Source: Takifugu bimaculatus
Taxonomy: Eukaryota; Chordata; Actinopteri; Tetraodontiformes; Tetraodontidae
Reading direction: 5' to 3'
DNA length: 64,000 nt
Assembly (NCBI GenBank): GCA_004026145.2
Contig: CP034991.1
Coordinates: 9,668,592-9,732,591 of the forward strand
The position numbers and the translations under genes were made by a program. Every line of letters starts with the position of its first letter. Positions within the stretch are counted from its first letter, which is position 1. The notes under the pieces were generated by a model. The model ran no database searches, was not told the origin of the DNA, and saw only the letters and a list, made by a program, of their open reading frames with translations. Shown here in pieces: positions 1 to 12,066 of the stretch.

Positions 1-1039
1 AGCGATTTTCCATTTTACAGAGCTTTTCACAGACACACACACACACAAACACACACACACACTGATAATGGGACTGGACTGTCCATATGGGTCTGTGTCT
101 TACCTGCTGAACACAACATGTTCATGCCTGAACTTCTGACTATCATAATAAAGCCATTTGGACAGAGTGGTGATGCCATCGTGAGTTGGACCTGTCAGCA
201 TCAACACCTCACGCGCCTGTATTTACCTGTGATGACCATCAGATATCAGTTTCCACATTTCCTGCTGGATGTCATAATTTGAACTAATTTTAATTTTCAG
301 AATTTCAGCTCAATGAGATCTTGTCCGTTAACCATCTGGCACCAGCTGCCAGGGGTGTGGCACAGACGTCACAGGTCACAATGAGGTCATCATAGTTATC
401 ACAATGTTCCTGTGCGACATCTCACTCTATGGCATTATTCATTGAGTCAAAACTGCAGGAGGCAATTATGTTTGCACAAAATATGAAAAAAATATTTGAA
501 ATTTGATTTCGGGTCTTAAAGATCAAACTCTTCCTCCCCTAATATGGTCACTACATTTCTGCACAGTTCTGGGACAGAGGTTGAGGTTCTCCTGGCAACA
601 TTTTTAGAATAGAAGATAAGATATTAATTTGACAAATTCTGGAGCTCAGACCCAAATGTTTTTGAGGAAGCTGGGAAAATTTAGCACCACCTATGGGTGC
701 AGTGCCATTGTTTTTGTGTGTTTAAATAAGAATAAAAAGGAGACCTGCTTAGACATTACACAAAAAGTGTCAAACCATTGCCAGGCAAATTTGGGTTCTA
801 AAAACAATTTAGATGGCATCAAGAGACTGGAGCACAGTATGAAGGACTAAAAACCATAGAGCAAAATGAATACAATTAAACATTTCTAAATAAGAGTCAA
901 TTTCTGCAATCAGTGTGAGGGAAATAGTTCATACTTTTCTTCTTGTCTAATACAGAGCTGTTCATTGTTAATAACAATTGGTGGGTGTTGTGAATTGCAG
1001 ACCTTCCTACAGAATATCGTGACCTTTGACCCACCATGT
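1..1039. other. Intergenic DNA, no gene seen
   Basis: AT-rich spacer upstream of fubp3. It begins with a short (CA)n tract at about 38-61. Short open frames occur but none has codon structure, splice sites or similarity that I recognise. Confidence 0.6.
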
Positions 1040-1596
1040 TCTTCTCGCCACCTGTGGAACTGCTACAGACACGTGACTAAACGCGGAAGCGGAAAGAGAG
1101 CTGCGGAGTTGCCAACAGCTGAGCGGCGACAGAGATCTTTTATGAATGCGAAGATGCTTTCTGTAGCGCGACAAAGTCAGCGACTAAAATGAAAAACGCG
1201 TGGTGCAAAACACGATCAAAGAGCTTCACACTGCTTACGTGGGTTCAGCAGGTCACGAGCCAAACTTTTTTTAGTACACGATGGCTACTAGACTGAAATA
1301 TACCTATTGTACCTACCTACCATACCTCACAAGTACGGCCTGCTGCAATACTGTTGTGTTTAAAACAAGTCTCTCAATATACCGCATGTGCTTATATAGG
1401 TTCATCAGTGATTTCATAAGGAAGTCATTTGTGCCTTTCAATTCACACTCACACACGCAGTCGGATACACGTCTGTAGGAAAGAGCATTTCGGTTACTCC
1501 AAGTGCCATCAGAGTGAGACGTTATACCTATTGTCAGCATAGTTAGCAGCAAGAGCTAATCCGGCTAACAGCTAACGACTAGCAAGTGGCGCTATG
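1040..1596 (+). promoter_or_regulatory. fubp3: Candidate fubp3 promoter and 5' leader
   Basis: CG dinucleotides become frequent from about 1070 and continue past the start codon to about 2150, unlike the AT-rich DNA on either side. This fits a CpG-type promoter for a broadly expressed gene. No TATA box is evident and the transcription start cannot be placed. Confidence 0.4.
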
Positions 1597-3692
1597 ATGG
1601 CGGAGCTGGTGCAGGGACAGGCCTCGATGAACCAGCCGGGGCTTAAGTCAGACGGCCTGGCCGACGTTTTACACAGGGCCCGGCAGGTAACAACTGCACA
1701 GGGGAACGGTACACACGGCGCGCCGGGCGATCCTGGTCTTTTTGACCAAGCCAAAGCACTTTTCTTCGAATTTGCCCGTGTTGTCCTACTGCTGCCCAGA
1801 ACTTGTGCGCTCCGTCAACAGACACACGCACGCGCACGAACACGTTAGCCTGCTAACTAGCTCTGAAAGCAGTCCGGAGCGGGACTTACGGTCGTGTTCG
1901 GACACTTTGTTCGGAATGACACGCTCCGGGAATTAGTTTGTGGGGAGTTTGTGGAGCTGTCATCCAGAGGATAAGCGCGCTGGGACCCGGTCGGGAGGGG
2001 GTTAGAAGTTTGGCCACACGTGTCACAGCGGGGGGAAGACAACCTGTTGGGCTGTGGGACCGACTCACAGGCCGAACCGGAGCGAGTTTAGTGGTCTGGA
2101 ACAGGCCGAGGATCAGTGGGGAGAGGAGCCTGGCTTAAAGCGCCAGTGCGGCCAAAGGGGCACAAACGGGACCCCCCCCAGACTGTTTACTGTAAGTTGG
2201 TTAAAACTAGGCTGCAGTTACGCAACCGTCTCACAGCCATATACAGCAGGCGGGAGGCGTGCCTGCTGCGTATTCCCCAGCCAGGTACGGTGTGTGTACT
2301 CGCAGTATTTATGCTGTACTTTGTGCTCCTTACCACTGCAGGACCGCTGACCTGAGACTGCTAAAGTGTGTCCCGTCCACATGCAGACAGGAGGCTGTGC
2401 CCTAAACAAATATCACCGTGCCTCCCAAAGTTTCAGTAAACTTTCTGTAGCCGGTTTGAGAAAGGCAAACCTGCCCAATCACTAGCCTGGTGGTCAGCAT
2501 AGCATCATGCTAATGTGTGGCGGAAGCTAAGGAGAACAATGGCAATTTGAGAATAATATGAGAGAATAATAGCTGAGCTTTTGTCTCTTTAGTGTAGAGG
2601 GGCGGGGCTTATCAGCTGGACCGCTGCCCTACGTTTAGAATTTTAGTGGACACTTGAGAGGCAACTGAGCCATTTAGAACACTAATGGTACACGCCGCAG
2701 ATACTGCGTTAGCCCCACCGGCTTTTTTCTGCTGGTGGATGTTGGGATTCAGCTGCCAAAGTGAACAAACGTGTCATTGGGTTTAGGTAGAGACCATATC
2801 ACTGAGTTATTTGTGTTCTGATTGTGTTGCGCGTCTTTAGAACATCTGAAATGAAGACATCTGCACTTTTAGCTCTTTGGCTCGTTTTAGCTCACCTTTA
2901 GAGGTCAGTTCAGACCTGAGGGGTCCTAGAATCCATTTGTAGAAGCCAATATGATGATGACTGAGGTTTGGTGATTCTGGTCTTCAGGTGTACAGTCTTT
3001 CTTTACAGATGGTTGGAAAGATGGGCGGAGACAGCATGGCCCACATGAACACGTCCTCAGCAGGTGTGGAGCCGGCACTGTACTACCCGGGTCAGAAACG
3101 GCCAGGAGAAGATGGAGGTAAGGATATTCTCTTTTGTTCACTAACACGTGGAAAAAAAGCTGCGTTTTGGATTTCCCGTATACTTTTTAAATTTTATTTT
3201 AAACTGGTCTCTTCCATGTGGACTGTGGTCTGTTTTTTTGCCATGTTTCTTTGTTTTTGTTACATCAGACATGATTGCATGATGTGCTGTGTTGAGATTA
3301 TTGGAGCCATAAGGTGTATCGCACCTGATGTGCTGTGTTGAGATTATGGGAAACATCAGGTGTATTACACCCGATGTGCTGCATTGAGATTATGGGAGCA
3401 CATCACCATGAGTGAAGGCACCATAGTTGGTCACACACCATAAACCCACCTGACTTTGGATAAGGGGAATGAAAAAAGCTTTGCCTCCAGATTCCACCAA
3501 CAGTCTGTGGCCAAAATGTTCTGCAGCCACCAATAGGAAGGTTCCGTTCAGACCAGATAGAACCAGCTTCTCTGCATCTGCTCACTTTATTTGAAGACAC
3601 TAATGTTTCCATTTAATCTGGCTTTGTCTCTCAGCAGGGAGCCAGCTCACAGCCATCGGCCATCAAAGGTACCAGCAGCACCATCGATCTGT

Positions 3693-3744
<52 letters not shown>

Positions 3745-3840
3745 GTGCAGTCATAGATAAGTGTTTATGGATCTGCTCTCCTACAGTCATAAATTTAATC
3801 CTGATCATTTTGACTCACACAGTTTGTGAATTTTCTCTGT

Positions 3841-3911
<71 letters not shown>

Positions 3912-6900
3912 ATACAGCAGGGTAGTCACAGAGGACTATAAGGTGCCAGACAGGATGGTTGGCTTCAGTAAGTATGACCTCTGACCCTCGAGTCTCTCGT
4001 CCTTAACATTAACTGATTGCAGGTCAGATTTGATCTGATTCAGTCCATCTCTTATTTCACCCAAACCTGATCCAGAACATGGTTGAGGGAGAACCTTCAG
4101 GCTGACCTTTCCTGCCTTAACTTGATTCAGATCCTTTCTCCAGAGTGAGGTTTCAGGGTCGGGGGGGTGCAACGTGTGCATTACATGCATGAAAGAGGCC
4201 TACATGAGTCTGAGTAAATGTGGGTCAGAAGTGGACCTTCGGTTTTTGCTCAGAGCTATGTTGAGGCCTGTAGGGTTCCAGTGGTACCTGTGCAACAGAC
4301 CAGGACTCGGAAAGCTCCTGTGTTTAAAACTGAAGGTCGAGTAAGACATTGATATGCATTTGTTCTCTTAAATGCTCGGATCCTGACACGAAACCCACTG
4401 GCCTTCCTCAGATTCTACAAGTGTCTATATGTTTGAACTGTTGTGAGTGAACTACTCTGATGCAGGAAGGTCTGATCTTTTTGAGTGTAATAGCCATGTT
4501 CCTCACCCAGTCCCTGTAAAAGCAGAAAAGCAGCACAGTCAATATTCCTGAATGTGAGGTTCTGTTGTGATTGGCTGTTCTTTGGGTTCTCATTGTAGTT
4601 ATTGGACGAGGAGGAGAACAGATCAACAGGATCCAGCTGGAGTCGGGATGCAAGATCCAGATAGCTGCAGGTGAGATCATTTACAGTGGTCTTCAACCCG
4701 GTCCTGCAAGGCCCATAATCAGCCAGGTTGTCCGTCCCACAAGGGTGACACCTGCTTTCACTCATGGCTCTATCAGAGAGATGACCCTGCATTGGGGCGG
4801 AGCCTTCCTTCATTAATTCCTATGGAACTTGCTCAGTGGTGAATGAAGCAAAAAACCGCTTGACTTCTGGGGCTGAGAAAAATGTTTCTAGAACGCGGGC
4901 CCGAAGACCGCTTGGGTTCTCCCGGACTCACACGACAGTTTCTGTGGTCGAAGCTGCGAGTTTGTGACCCTGTTAACTGCTGATTTTGGCCGAGCTGCTG
5001 CTAATAGTGACTCAAGAGGAGGCAGCAGAAAGTGTTAATTATAAAGTATGTATTATAAATGTAATAAAATACAGTAATATAGAATATAATAATTTGAGAA
5101 AAATCCCAAGAACACAAGACTAATATCAAACAGTGTTGTGTGTCTGTTAGAGGTGCTGATCTGTGGAAGAACTCTACTGAATTAATATCAGGTTGTAGTT
5201 GATAGTTTACGTTGCAGTGATTAAGATGAGGTCTTCATGAATGCCCCTGTATTGAGTTATTGAGCTGTGAATGTCAAATCTGTCAATCTCTTTCTAACTT
5301 GAGTGGAGTCTGAACAGTGACTATATTAACTTTATGCTGGACATATTACTGATATTCATTCATCAGAGAATTAGATGTTATGAATTAAGCTTCTAACTCC
5401 ACTAAACTAACCTGCAGTTAAGCTAATTGGATGGGTCGCAAATGAATGTGCAGCCAGACACTGATCTTGTTGCTCTGATGCACATTCACTATGTTGAGAA
5501 TAATACGCTAGAACTCGGATTAAAACATCAATTGAAGAAGGGAGCATCAGGATTTAAATAAGGGTAGTTAAAAAGTCCCTACCAGTAGGTTACTGTAGCC
5601 ACAAACCATTTATGTATTTGCTGAGTTCTCGATATCTCTTTCACCATGTTAGCCAAAGAAAAAGAGTCTTTTGGCCCAGTGGAAGCAGATGACCAATGCA
5701 ATCATTGTAGTACCACTGTTTGACCAGTAGGGCTTACTCTTTAACTTCGGCCGCACTTCCTGTTTCCAGCGTTCCCGGTTTCTGGTTTATATAAAAATTG
5801 GGACAGTAAACCCAGCAGATTGCGGGCCTGTGGGACTGGGTTGAAGACCCTGATTGGTATGACGCTGCTCCCACAATAAAGTCTTCTGGTTTGTGTTCTC
5901 AGACAGCGGCGGTCTCATGGAGCGGCCATGTTCCCTGACTGGAACTCCAGAGAGCATCGAGTAAGTTTTGGTGATCCGTGTTGACCTCCTCCTCACCTGA
6001 TCTTCACCTCATTCTTGCTTGTTTGTGTGTTTAAAGGCACGCCAAACGACTGCTGGTGCAGATTGTGGATCGCTGCAGAAATGGTCCTGGTTTTCATGGT
6101 GATGGGGAAGGTGGAGCCTCAGTACAGGAGATGCTGATTCCAGCCAGTAAGGTTGGGTTGGTGATCGGGAGAGGCGGAGACACCATCAAACAGCTGCAGG
6201 TGATTGACAGGATGGGTCATATCCCTGTGGTGAAGCACCTGATGCTGATGTCACACCTGTGTCATCTTCCAGGAGAGAGCTGGAGTAAAAATGATGATGA
6301 TTCAGGATGGTCCCATGCCGACTGGAGCTGACAAACCTCTGCGCATCTCTGGAGACCCCTACAAAGTCCAGGTACACAAACACTTAAACACATTCATCCT
6401 TGTACTTCTATCTTTGTGAGGACGTTCATAGGCGTAATTCATTACCCAGCCCCACTCTCTCACCTTAATCATCACTACTGACCCCTGACACTGACTTAAC
6501 CCCAGTTCTAACCTCAACTTTAAAACCAGGTCCTAACCTTTAAACAGTCCTTTGAAGTTTTGAGAACCATCTAAAATGTCCTCACTTCTCCAAAATGTCC
6601 TCACTTTGCTAGTAGAATGTAATGTATATTTTGGTACGTGGTGTGGTACAAGTACAAGAATGCACACACACATACTGGGTATGTTTAAGGCTCCTGATCC
6701 AGGAGGGTTAGCCAGTTATCTTCAGTGTTATTTTCTTAGTTTTAGTCCTGAACTGCCGTCAGACCTGAACATCACAGAATCGATCATGTTCCTCATCATG
6801 TTTCTCTCAGTGTAACTTTTCATCTGTGATAAGTGACCATGCAGAGGTCAGAGGTCACTCCTCCTTTCCTCCTGCTCTTCTTCCTGCAGGCAGCCCGGGA

Positions 6901-9900
6901 GTTGGTGTTGGAGGTGATCCGGGACAAAGATGGCGACTTCAGGTCAGGACGTACAGACTTTGGTGCCCGGTTGGGAGGATCCAATATAGATGTAAGATTC
7001 TAATCACACAACTTTACTGGCTAACAGTTAACCCCGGTCCACTGCTTAACTTTCTCTGTGGCATCCTGCTCCAGGTTCCAGTTCCACGTTTTGCTGTTGG
7101 TATTGTGATTGGTAGGAATGGAGAAATGATCAAGAAAATCCAGAATGATGCTGGAGTCCGAATCCAGTTCAAAGCTGGTCTGTTTGATGGCAGATAAACC
7201 AGTTTAACTCAAGATTCAAAGTTTCTGTATGCGAAAATTAAACTGCTTTTAAACGCGGTTGCCATCTGTATTTCTTCCAGATGATGGAATCAGTCCAGAA
7301 CGTGTTGCCATGGTGATGGGTCAGCCAGACCGCTGTCAACACGCAGTACACCTGATCAATGAGCTCATCCAGACTGCACAGGTAACACACAACTGTTACA
7401 TCTGATTAGAGTTTGTAGCTGCTGGTTGCTTGTCATCAGATGTTCCGATGAGATTAATTTTGGACAGTTCTGGTTTTGATCCAGTGCAAATTGTGTGTGT
7501 TCAGGAGCGTGACGGATTCAGCTCAGCCCTGCGAGGTGGAAGGGTCAGAGGACGTGGTGATTGGACAGTGGGATCTCCTGGTCCTCTACAGGAAGTGACC
7601 TACACCATCTCCGCCGATAAATGTGGCCTTGTGATTGGTAAAGGTAGGAGATCAATAATTATTGATGAAGATGGAACCTTTCTGAGTGTAACAGAAGAGT
7701 CCATGAACTTAATCTGGACAAAACAACTCTTGACAACTGCAATTGTCAGAAATAATGACAACTGATGTCAGATCAGATTATAGAAGAATCAATCTACACA
7801 ATGTGGATCAAATCATGATACAAATAACAAATATTTTTGTGACATGTGACTGACGTTCTGTTCTGTGTGTCTGAGTGTGTGAGAGACTGGGTGTGTGTGT
7901 ACATGTAAGTGAGTTAGTGAGGATTTGTGTGTGAGTGAACAGCTCAGGTCTACAGTCAAGCATGTGTTTGTCCATCAGTTTCTCATCAGCTCACTGGTTT
8001 TGTTGGGACCACTCTGAACTGGTTTGTGAACTTGTCTCACCTGATTTGGACTGTAGGGTTTTAATTCCCCTCCCAGTGTTGCAGAGGATTGTGGGTACTC
8101 CCTCCTCGGGGATGGTGGTGCTTTTTCCTCTTGTGCTGTGTGTGCAGGTGGAGAAACCATCAAAAGCATCAACCAGCAGTCTGGAGCTCACGTGGAGCTG
8201 CAGAGGAACCCACCGCCCTCCACTGACCACAACACCCGGGTCTTCACCATCAGAGGGTCAGCTCAGCAGATGGACGTGGCGCGCCAGCTTATTGACGACA
8301 AGATCGGAGTACGTACAACAAAGGCATCCAATCAGAGTCCACAATGCTGTTATGATGGCATCGCTCATCACAAATTATCTCCAGCAAGTTAAAGAAGTTT
8401 CATGTTGTTCAATTGATGTTTGGTTTCACTGAAGTTCAAAAAGTGGACAAGAAGGAAGGGTTTTAGAGGCTTTTGTCGATGTGCTAGCTGTTCAGACTGT
8501 GACTGAGGAAGCTTGCCCCGGTGCCTGAGTGTGTAGCTCCAGAACAGCCACATCAGCTGCTCCAACGGAGCGGCGCTCAGCGAGGGTCCATAGCAACAGG
8601 AAGCTCAAACCTATCTTTACATGAAACACATCTAAAAAGTCCAATACAGATTGATGAACAATACAGCTAATCACTCTTTTTCTCTCCTTAATCACCACAA
8701 AATAAGTAGAAGTGCTGAACAGGTGTGATTTTGTCTCCGGCAGGGCTCAGGCATCATGAGCAATGGGGGGTTCGGGTTCAGTCCATTCACACAGGGCCCC
8801 ACTTCACATCAAAAGTGAGAAACACACACTCCTACAGACGTACGTGAGAAATGAAAGAGGGGTGTGGCTCTAATGTTTGTGTGTGTGTGTGTGTGTAGCT
8901 GTGGCAGTGGCCAGCCCTTCCTGACTGGAGTTTGGGGAAACACCTTCCAGACCAGCTGGCAGAACCCTGGACAACAAGACCCTGGTAAACACACACACCC
9001 TTGCACACCCCCAGCATCCTTGCATCTGAACTGAACCCCTGAGCTGGACCTTCACCCTGGTTTAACCTGAACCTTCAGACCCAGTCTGAACTCTCAAAAA
9101 CACCTCTGGCGTTGTCACAAAAATGTCCTCACTTTGCATTTAAAACATATGTATGCTGGACCTCACTGTGTATCATGTACAGGCACAGGCTGATTCTGTT
9201 TGTTGTCATTTTGATACATTTTTAGGTGATGAAATTTAGCCTAATTAAAACCAGAGGTCTTTTTGAGCCCTCATATCAACAACATGTTTCCACCAGTGAA
9301 AACCAGTCAAACCAGTGGTGCCTTGCAGCCACTCATCAGTCTTCTTTGTACCTCCTTCATGGTCCATGTTATAGCGCCACCAAGGGTGCTGGAAAGTGTC
9401 AGCTTGTTAAATACACACGTTGTTTTCATCCTGGGGTCATCAGACCAGTACTAAGTACACAGCTGTTCTAGTCAGATAAATCAGTATTTTGCATCACTGG
9501 TTTAGTTACCCTGGCAACAGAACAGTGTAGAGGAAAATTAAAGCGACAGTACACAACAGACTGCATATTAAAATACATCAAAGCAAGTTAGAGAGGAATT
9601 TAGGTCAATTAAAGCTGCTTCCTCAGCTCCTCTTCCTCACGAAGTCACGCTAACAGGCAGGAAGCACAAACTGTCCCCGTAAAGTTTCAGCTCCTATGCA
9701 AGTCAAACTGTAAAGTTGTGTGTGTGTGTGTATTTGTGTATATATATATATGTGTGTATATATATATATGTGTATGTGTGTGTGCATATGCGTATGTTTG
9801 CATGTATATATTTGTGTGTGTATTTGTGTCTGTCTCTGTTCGTGTGTATGTGTGTGTATATTTGTGTCTGTGGTCGTGTGCAGGTGCAGGTAGGGCTCAG

Positions 9901-11431
9901 GTGGGACATTTGGACCACTCTAAAACATGGGACCAGTACTATAAGAAACCAGGCAAGTGTTCAGTTGTCCAATCAGATCAGAGTAACTGGAGCTTCACAC
10001 TGTTAGCTTGACTTCATGACCTGGAAGTGTTAGCTTTAACCTCTGCCTGCTAGCATGCTGCTAAGTCTTCTCACATAATTGTGCTGTGGTAATGTCCATT
10101 TCCTGTGGTGCTGATTGAACCAGTGTTTTCACAAGTGTGACTTCCACTGCAGTAGTGGGCGTGGCCTACCTGGAAGGACACAGCTGTCTAAGTCATGTCA
10201 CCTGTAGCTTTACTTGTCTGTGTTCAAGGTCAGCAGAACCAACCTCAGAACTTAATGACGGACTACAATAAAGCCTGGGAGGACTACTACAAGAAACAGA
10301 GTATGACACATCTGTTGATCTGTCTCCCTGTCTGACTGTGTTTGTCTGACTGTCTTCCTGTCTGAGTGTTTCTCTGTGTCTGTCCCTTGTCTGTGTGTAT
10401 CTGTGAGGGTGTTAGTTGCACAGCGTCTGTGATAGTCTGTCTCTAGAGTCTGATCCCCAACAACCAACAGTGGCAGGAAAAACTCCCCTTTAAAAGGAAG
10501 AAACCTTGAGCAGGACCAGGCTGACATGGTCACTGTTCTGCTGATGGACTGATGAGGAGGGAAGAGGAACAGACAGCATGTGTAAATGTTCACAGCAGGG
10601 TGTTAATGTGAAAGGTGCAAACTAGGAAATGGGAAGTGAGGAGAAGCCGTCTGAGTATCAGCCCGTGTCTGTGTATCCAGCCTGTGTCGGTGTGACCATC
10701 GGGCAGGCATCAGCCAGTCACAGGAGCAGGAGTGGACTCTGGGAGGGAACAAAAGTTCAGATTTCTGCAACCAGCATTAACTTTGCACCCGTGCTTCTAT
10801 TAGCTTCCTGTGTTACACTCAAATGGTTCCCAGAACAACAAAAGCAGTTATGGAGACTGTGGTCAGCAGAAATGTCTTGTGGTTGGATGTGTAGCTGCTG
10901 CTGTCCTCCACACCTCCAAGCTGCTCAGGGTGGAGGGACAGTGATAACATGATCCAGAGCACCCAGGACCTTAGACTGGGCTGAAAGTTCACTTTCCAAC
11001 AAGACTTTGTGAATAGCCTCGAGTGGACCAGCCAGAACCCTGATCCGAGACCTATCAAACATATCTGCAGAGAGCTGGACATCTCTGATGTCCCCATCCA
11101 GCCTGATGGTGCTTTAGAAGATCTGTCAGAGACAACCGTGCTTTACTAAAATGTCTTTTTCAGAGCCTATTGATGAAAGAATATTTAATTCTTCCAATTT
11201 AGCATAAGAACTCAAAGGTTTGTGTTGACCTTTGACCTTGTGCCTTACAGGTCAGTCGTCCCAGCAGAACTCGGTGCCAGACTACACCGCAGCATTAGCC
11301 GAGTACTACAGACAGCAGCCATACCTGTGGAACCCTGCCCAGATCCAGGTAAGAGAGGAAACTGTTGCTGCTTGCTTGTCCTACTGGGACATCTCAGTAA
11401 ACTGGAATTTGTGTGTCTTTAGGATCACTAG
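1597..11431 (+). CDS. fubp3: Far upstream element-binding protein 3 (19 coding exons)
   Basis: Nuclear single-strand DNA/RNA-binding regulator with four KH domains and a C-terminal tyrosine-rich activation region. Exons: 1597-1686, 3009-3117, 3638-3668, 3921-3967, 4599-4670, 5903-5960, 6037-6199, 6273-6371, 6890-6991, 7075-7177, 7281-7381, 7505-7643, 8148-8308, 8744-8814, 8899-8984, 9884-9952, 10229-10300, 11251-11348, 11423-11431. They join in phase to 559 residues (human FUBP3 is about 570). KH GXXG loops visible: GRGGEQ (exon 5), GRGGDT (exon 7), GRNGEM (exon 10), GKGGET (exons 12/13). Three YM-type motifs, WDQYYKKP, WEDYYKKQ and AEYYRQQ, sit one each in exons 16, 17 and 18. The N-terminus MAELVQGQ is FUBP3-type, which argues against FUBP1 or KHSRP. 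An ATG three bases upstream (1594) is also possible. The last exon adds only Asp-His. Intron 16 uses a GC donor. Confidence 0.93.
3281..3418. repeat. 46-bp tandem repeat, three copies
   Basis: Starts recur at 3281, 3327 and 3373, each with GATGTGCTG.RTTGAGATTAT. It lies in fubp3 intron 2. Copies are diverged toward their 3' ends. Confidence 0.85.
3694..3908. repeat. Complementary (CA)n and (TG)n tracts in one short intron
   Basis: (CA)n covers about 3694-3741 and (TG)n about 3838-3907. Both lie in the 252-nt fubp3 intron between exon 3 (ends 3668) and exon 4 (starts 3921). The tracts are reverse complements, about 95 nt apart, so the transcript could fold into a long hairpin. Confidence 0.9.
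6414..6680. repeat. Dispersed teleost-type repeat (GTCCTCAC family)
   Basis: In fubp3 intron 8. Recognisable by GTGAGGACGTTCATAGGC, degenerate TAACC runs and repeated AAAATGTCCTCACTT. Related shorter pieces occur at about 9110-9182 and 55205-55345. Resembles a repeat common in fish genomes; family name not assigned. Confidence 0.55.
9110..9182. repeat. Fragment of the same dispersed repeat
   Basis: Carries AAAATGTCCTCACTTTGC as at 6580-6610, in fubp3 intron 15. Confidence 0.45.
9716..9880. repeat. Mixed (TG)n/(TA)n microsatellite
   Basis: Alternating purine-pyrimidine tract ending three bases before fubp3 exon 16. It may adopt Z-DNA and stands where a polypyrimidine tract is expected. Confidence 0.85.
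10440..10575 (-). mobile_element. L2/CR1 LINE 3' UTR fragment
   Basis: In fubp3 intron 17. Shares AAAAACTCCCCTTTAA and GAAACCTTGAGCAGGACCAG with the 3' UTR of the larger element at 30431-33180, same orientation. Diverged solo fragment. Confidence 0.75.
10951..11130 (+). mobile_element. Tc1-like transposase relic
   Basis: Reads as a decayed Tc1 transposase: DLRLG, a stop, KFTFQQD, then LEWTSQNPDPRP, matching the family pattern FTFQQDN...LEWPSQSPDLNPIE. The stretch between the second Asp region and LEW is deleted and the catalytic Glu is lost (PIKH instead of PIEH). Inactive fossil in fubp3 intron 17. Confidence 0.75.
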
Positions 11432-12060
11432 AGGCTCTGCCCCCATCACTGCTGAAGGCCTCAGATGGTTGTCGACAGCAACTGAGCCGGGGTTTCCTAG
11501 CAACACTCTGCCGCTTCCTCCTTCATTTGTAGAGAAAATCTAAGAATTAACTGAAAATCACGAACTTTTTTTAACCTTACAGACAACGTTGATATTTTCT
11601 GTGGCAGTTTCCGGAGCTCCTGGTCTCACAGACCTCTTCTTTCGTTCTCTTTCTTTCTTTTTTTTATCAAACTTGAAAAATAAGATGTATCAGTGTGGCT
11701 TTGAACAAAACAAAAATTCATCTAATCTCTATTTTGTCTAGTTTATTTTCTAATAAGAAAATTATATAAAGGCTTAGCAGTCCGAGAAAATCTGTTATTA
11801 TTATTATTATTATTATTGTTGTTGTTTCTGATCATATTTTAAAGCGATCGTTTGTGGTGACTCAGTTCTTTATTTTGCTAGAGAAATATTTTAAGGCATC
11901 AGATGTTTTACCGTTGGATACGAAACTGTTTTTGTACTAAATTTTGCTGACTGGGTCTGTTTTTAATTTTACCTGTTATGTTGCCGTCTGGGTGCAATGA
12001 CACAATCTTTTTGGTCAGATGTGTTTCTGGTGATTCTTCAGTTTTGATGATATGATGATG

Positions 12061-12066
12061 AATAAA
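12061..12066 (+). terminator. fubp3: Candidate fubp3 polyadenylation signal
   Basis: AATAAA about 630 bp after the fubp3 stop. The 3' UTR between is AT-rich with a short (ATT)n run near 11800. Usage cannot be confirmed from sequence. Confidence 0.5.

Noticed and set aside
2054..2355. Overlapping short + frames just after fubp3 exon 1
   Set aside because: They lie in fubp3 intron 1, in a CpG-rich promoter-proximal region, with no similarity or splice logic.
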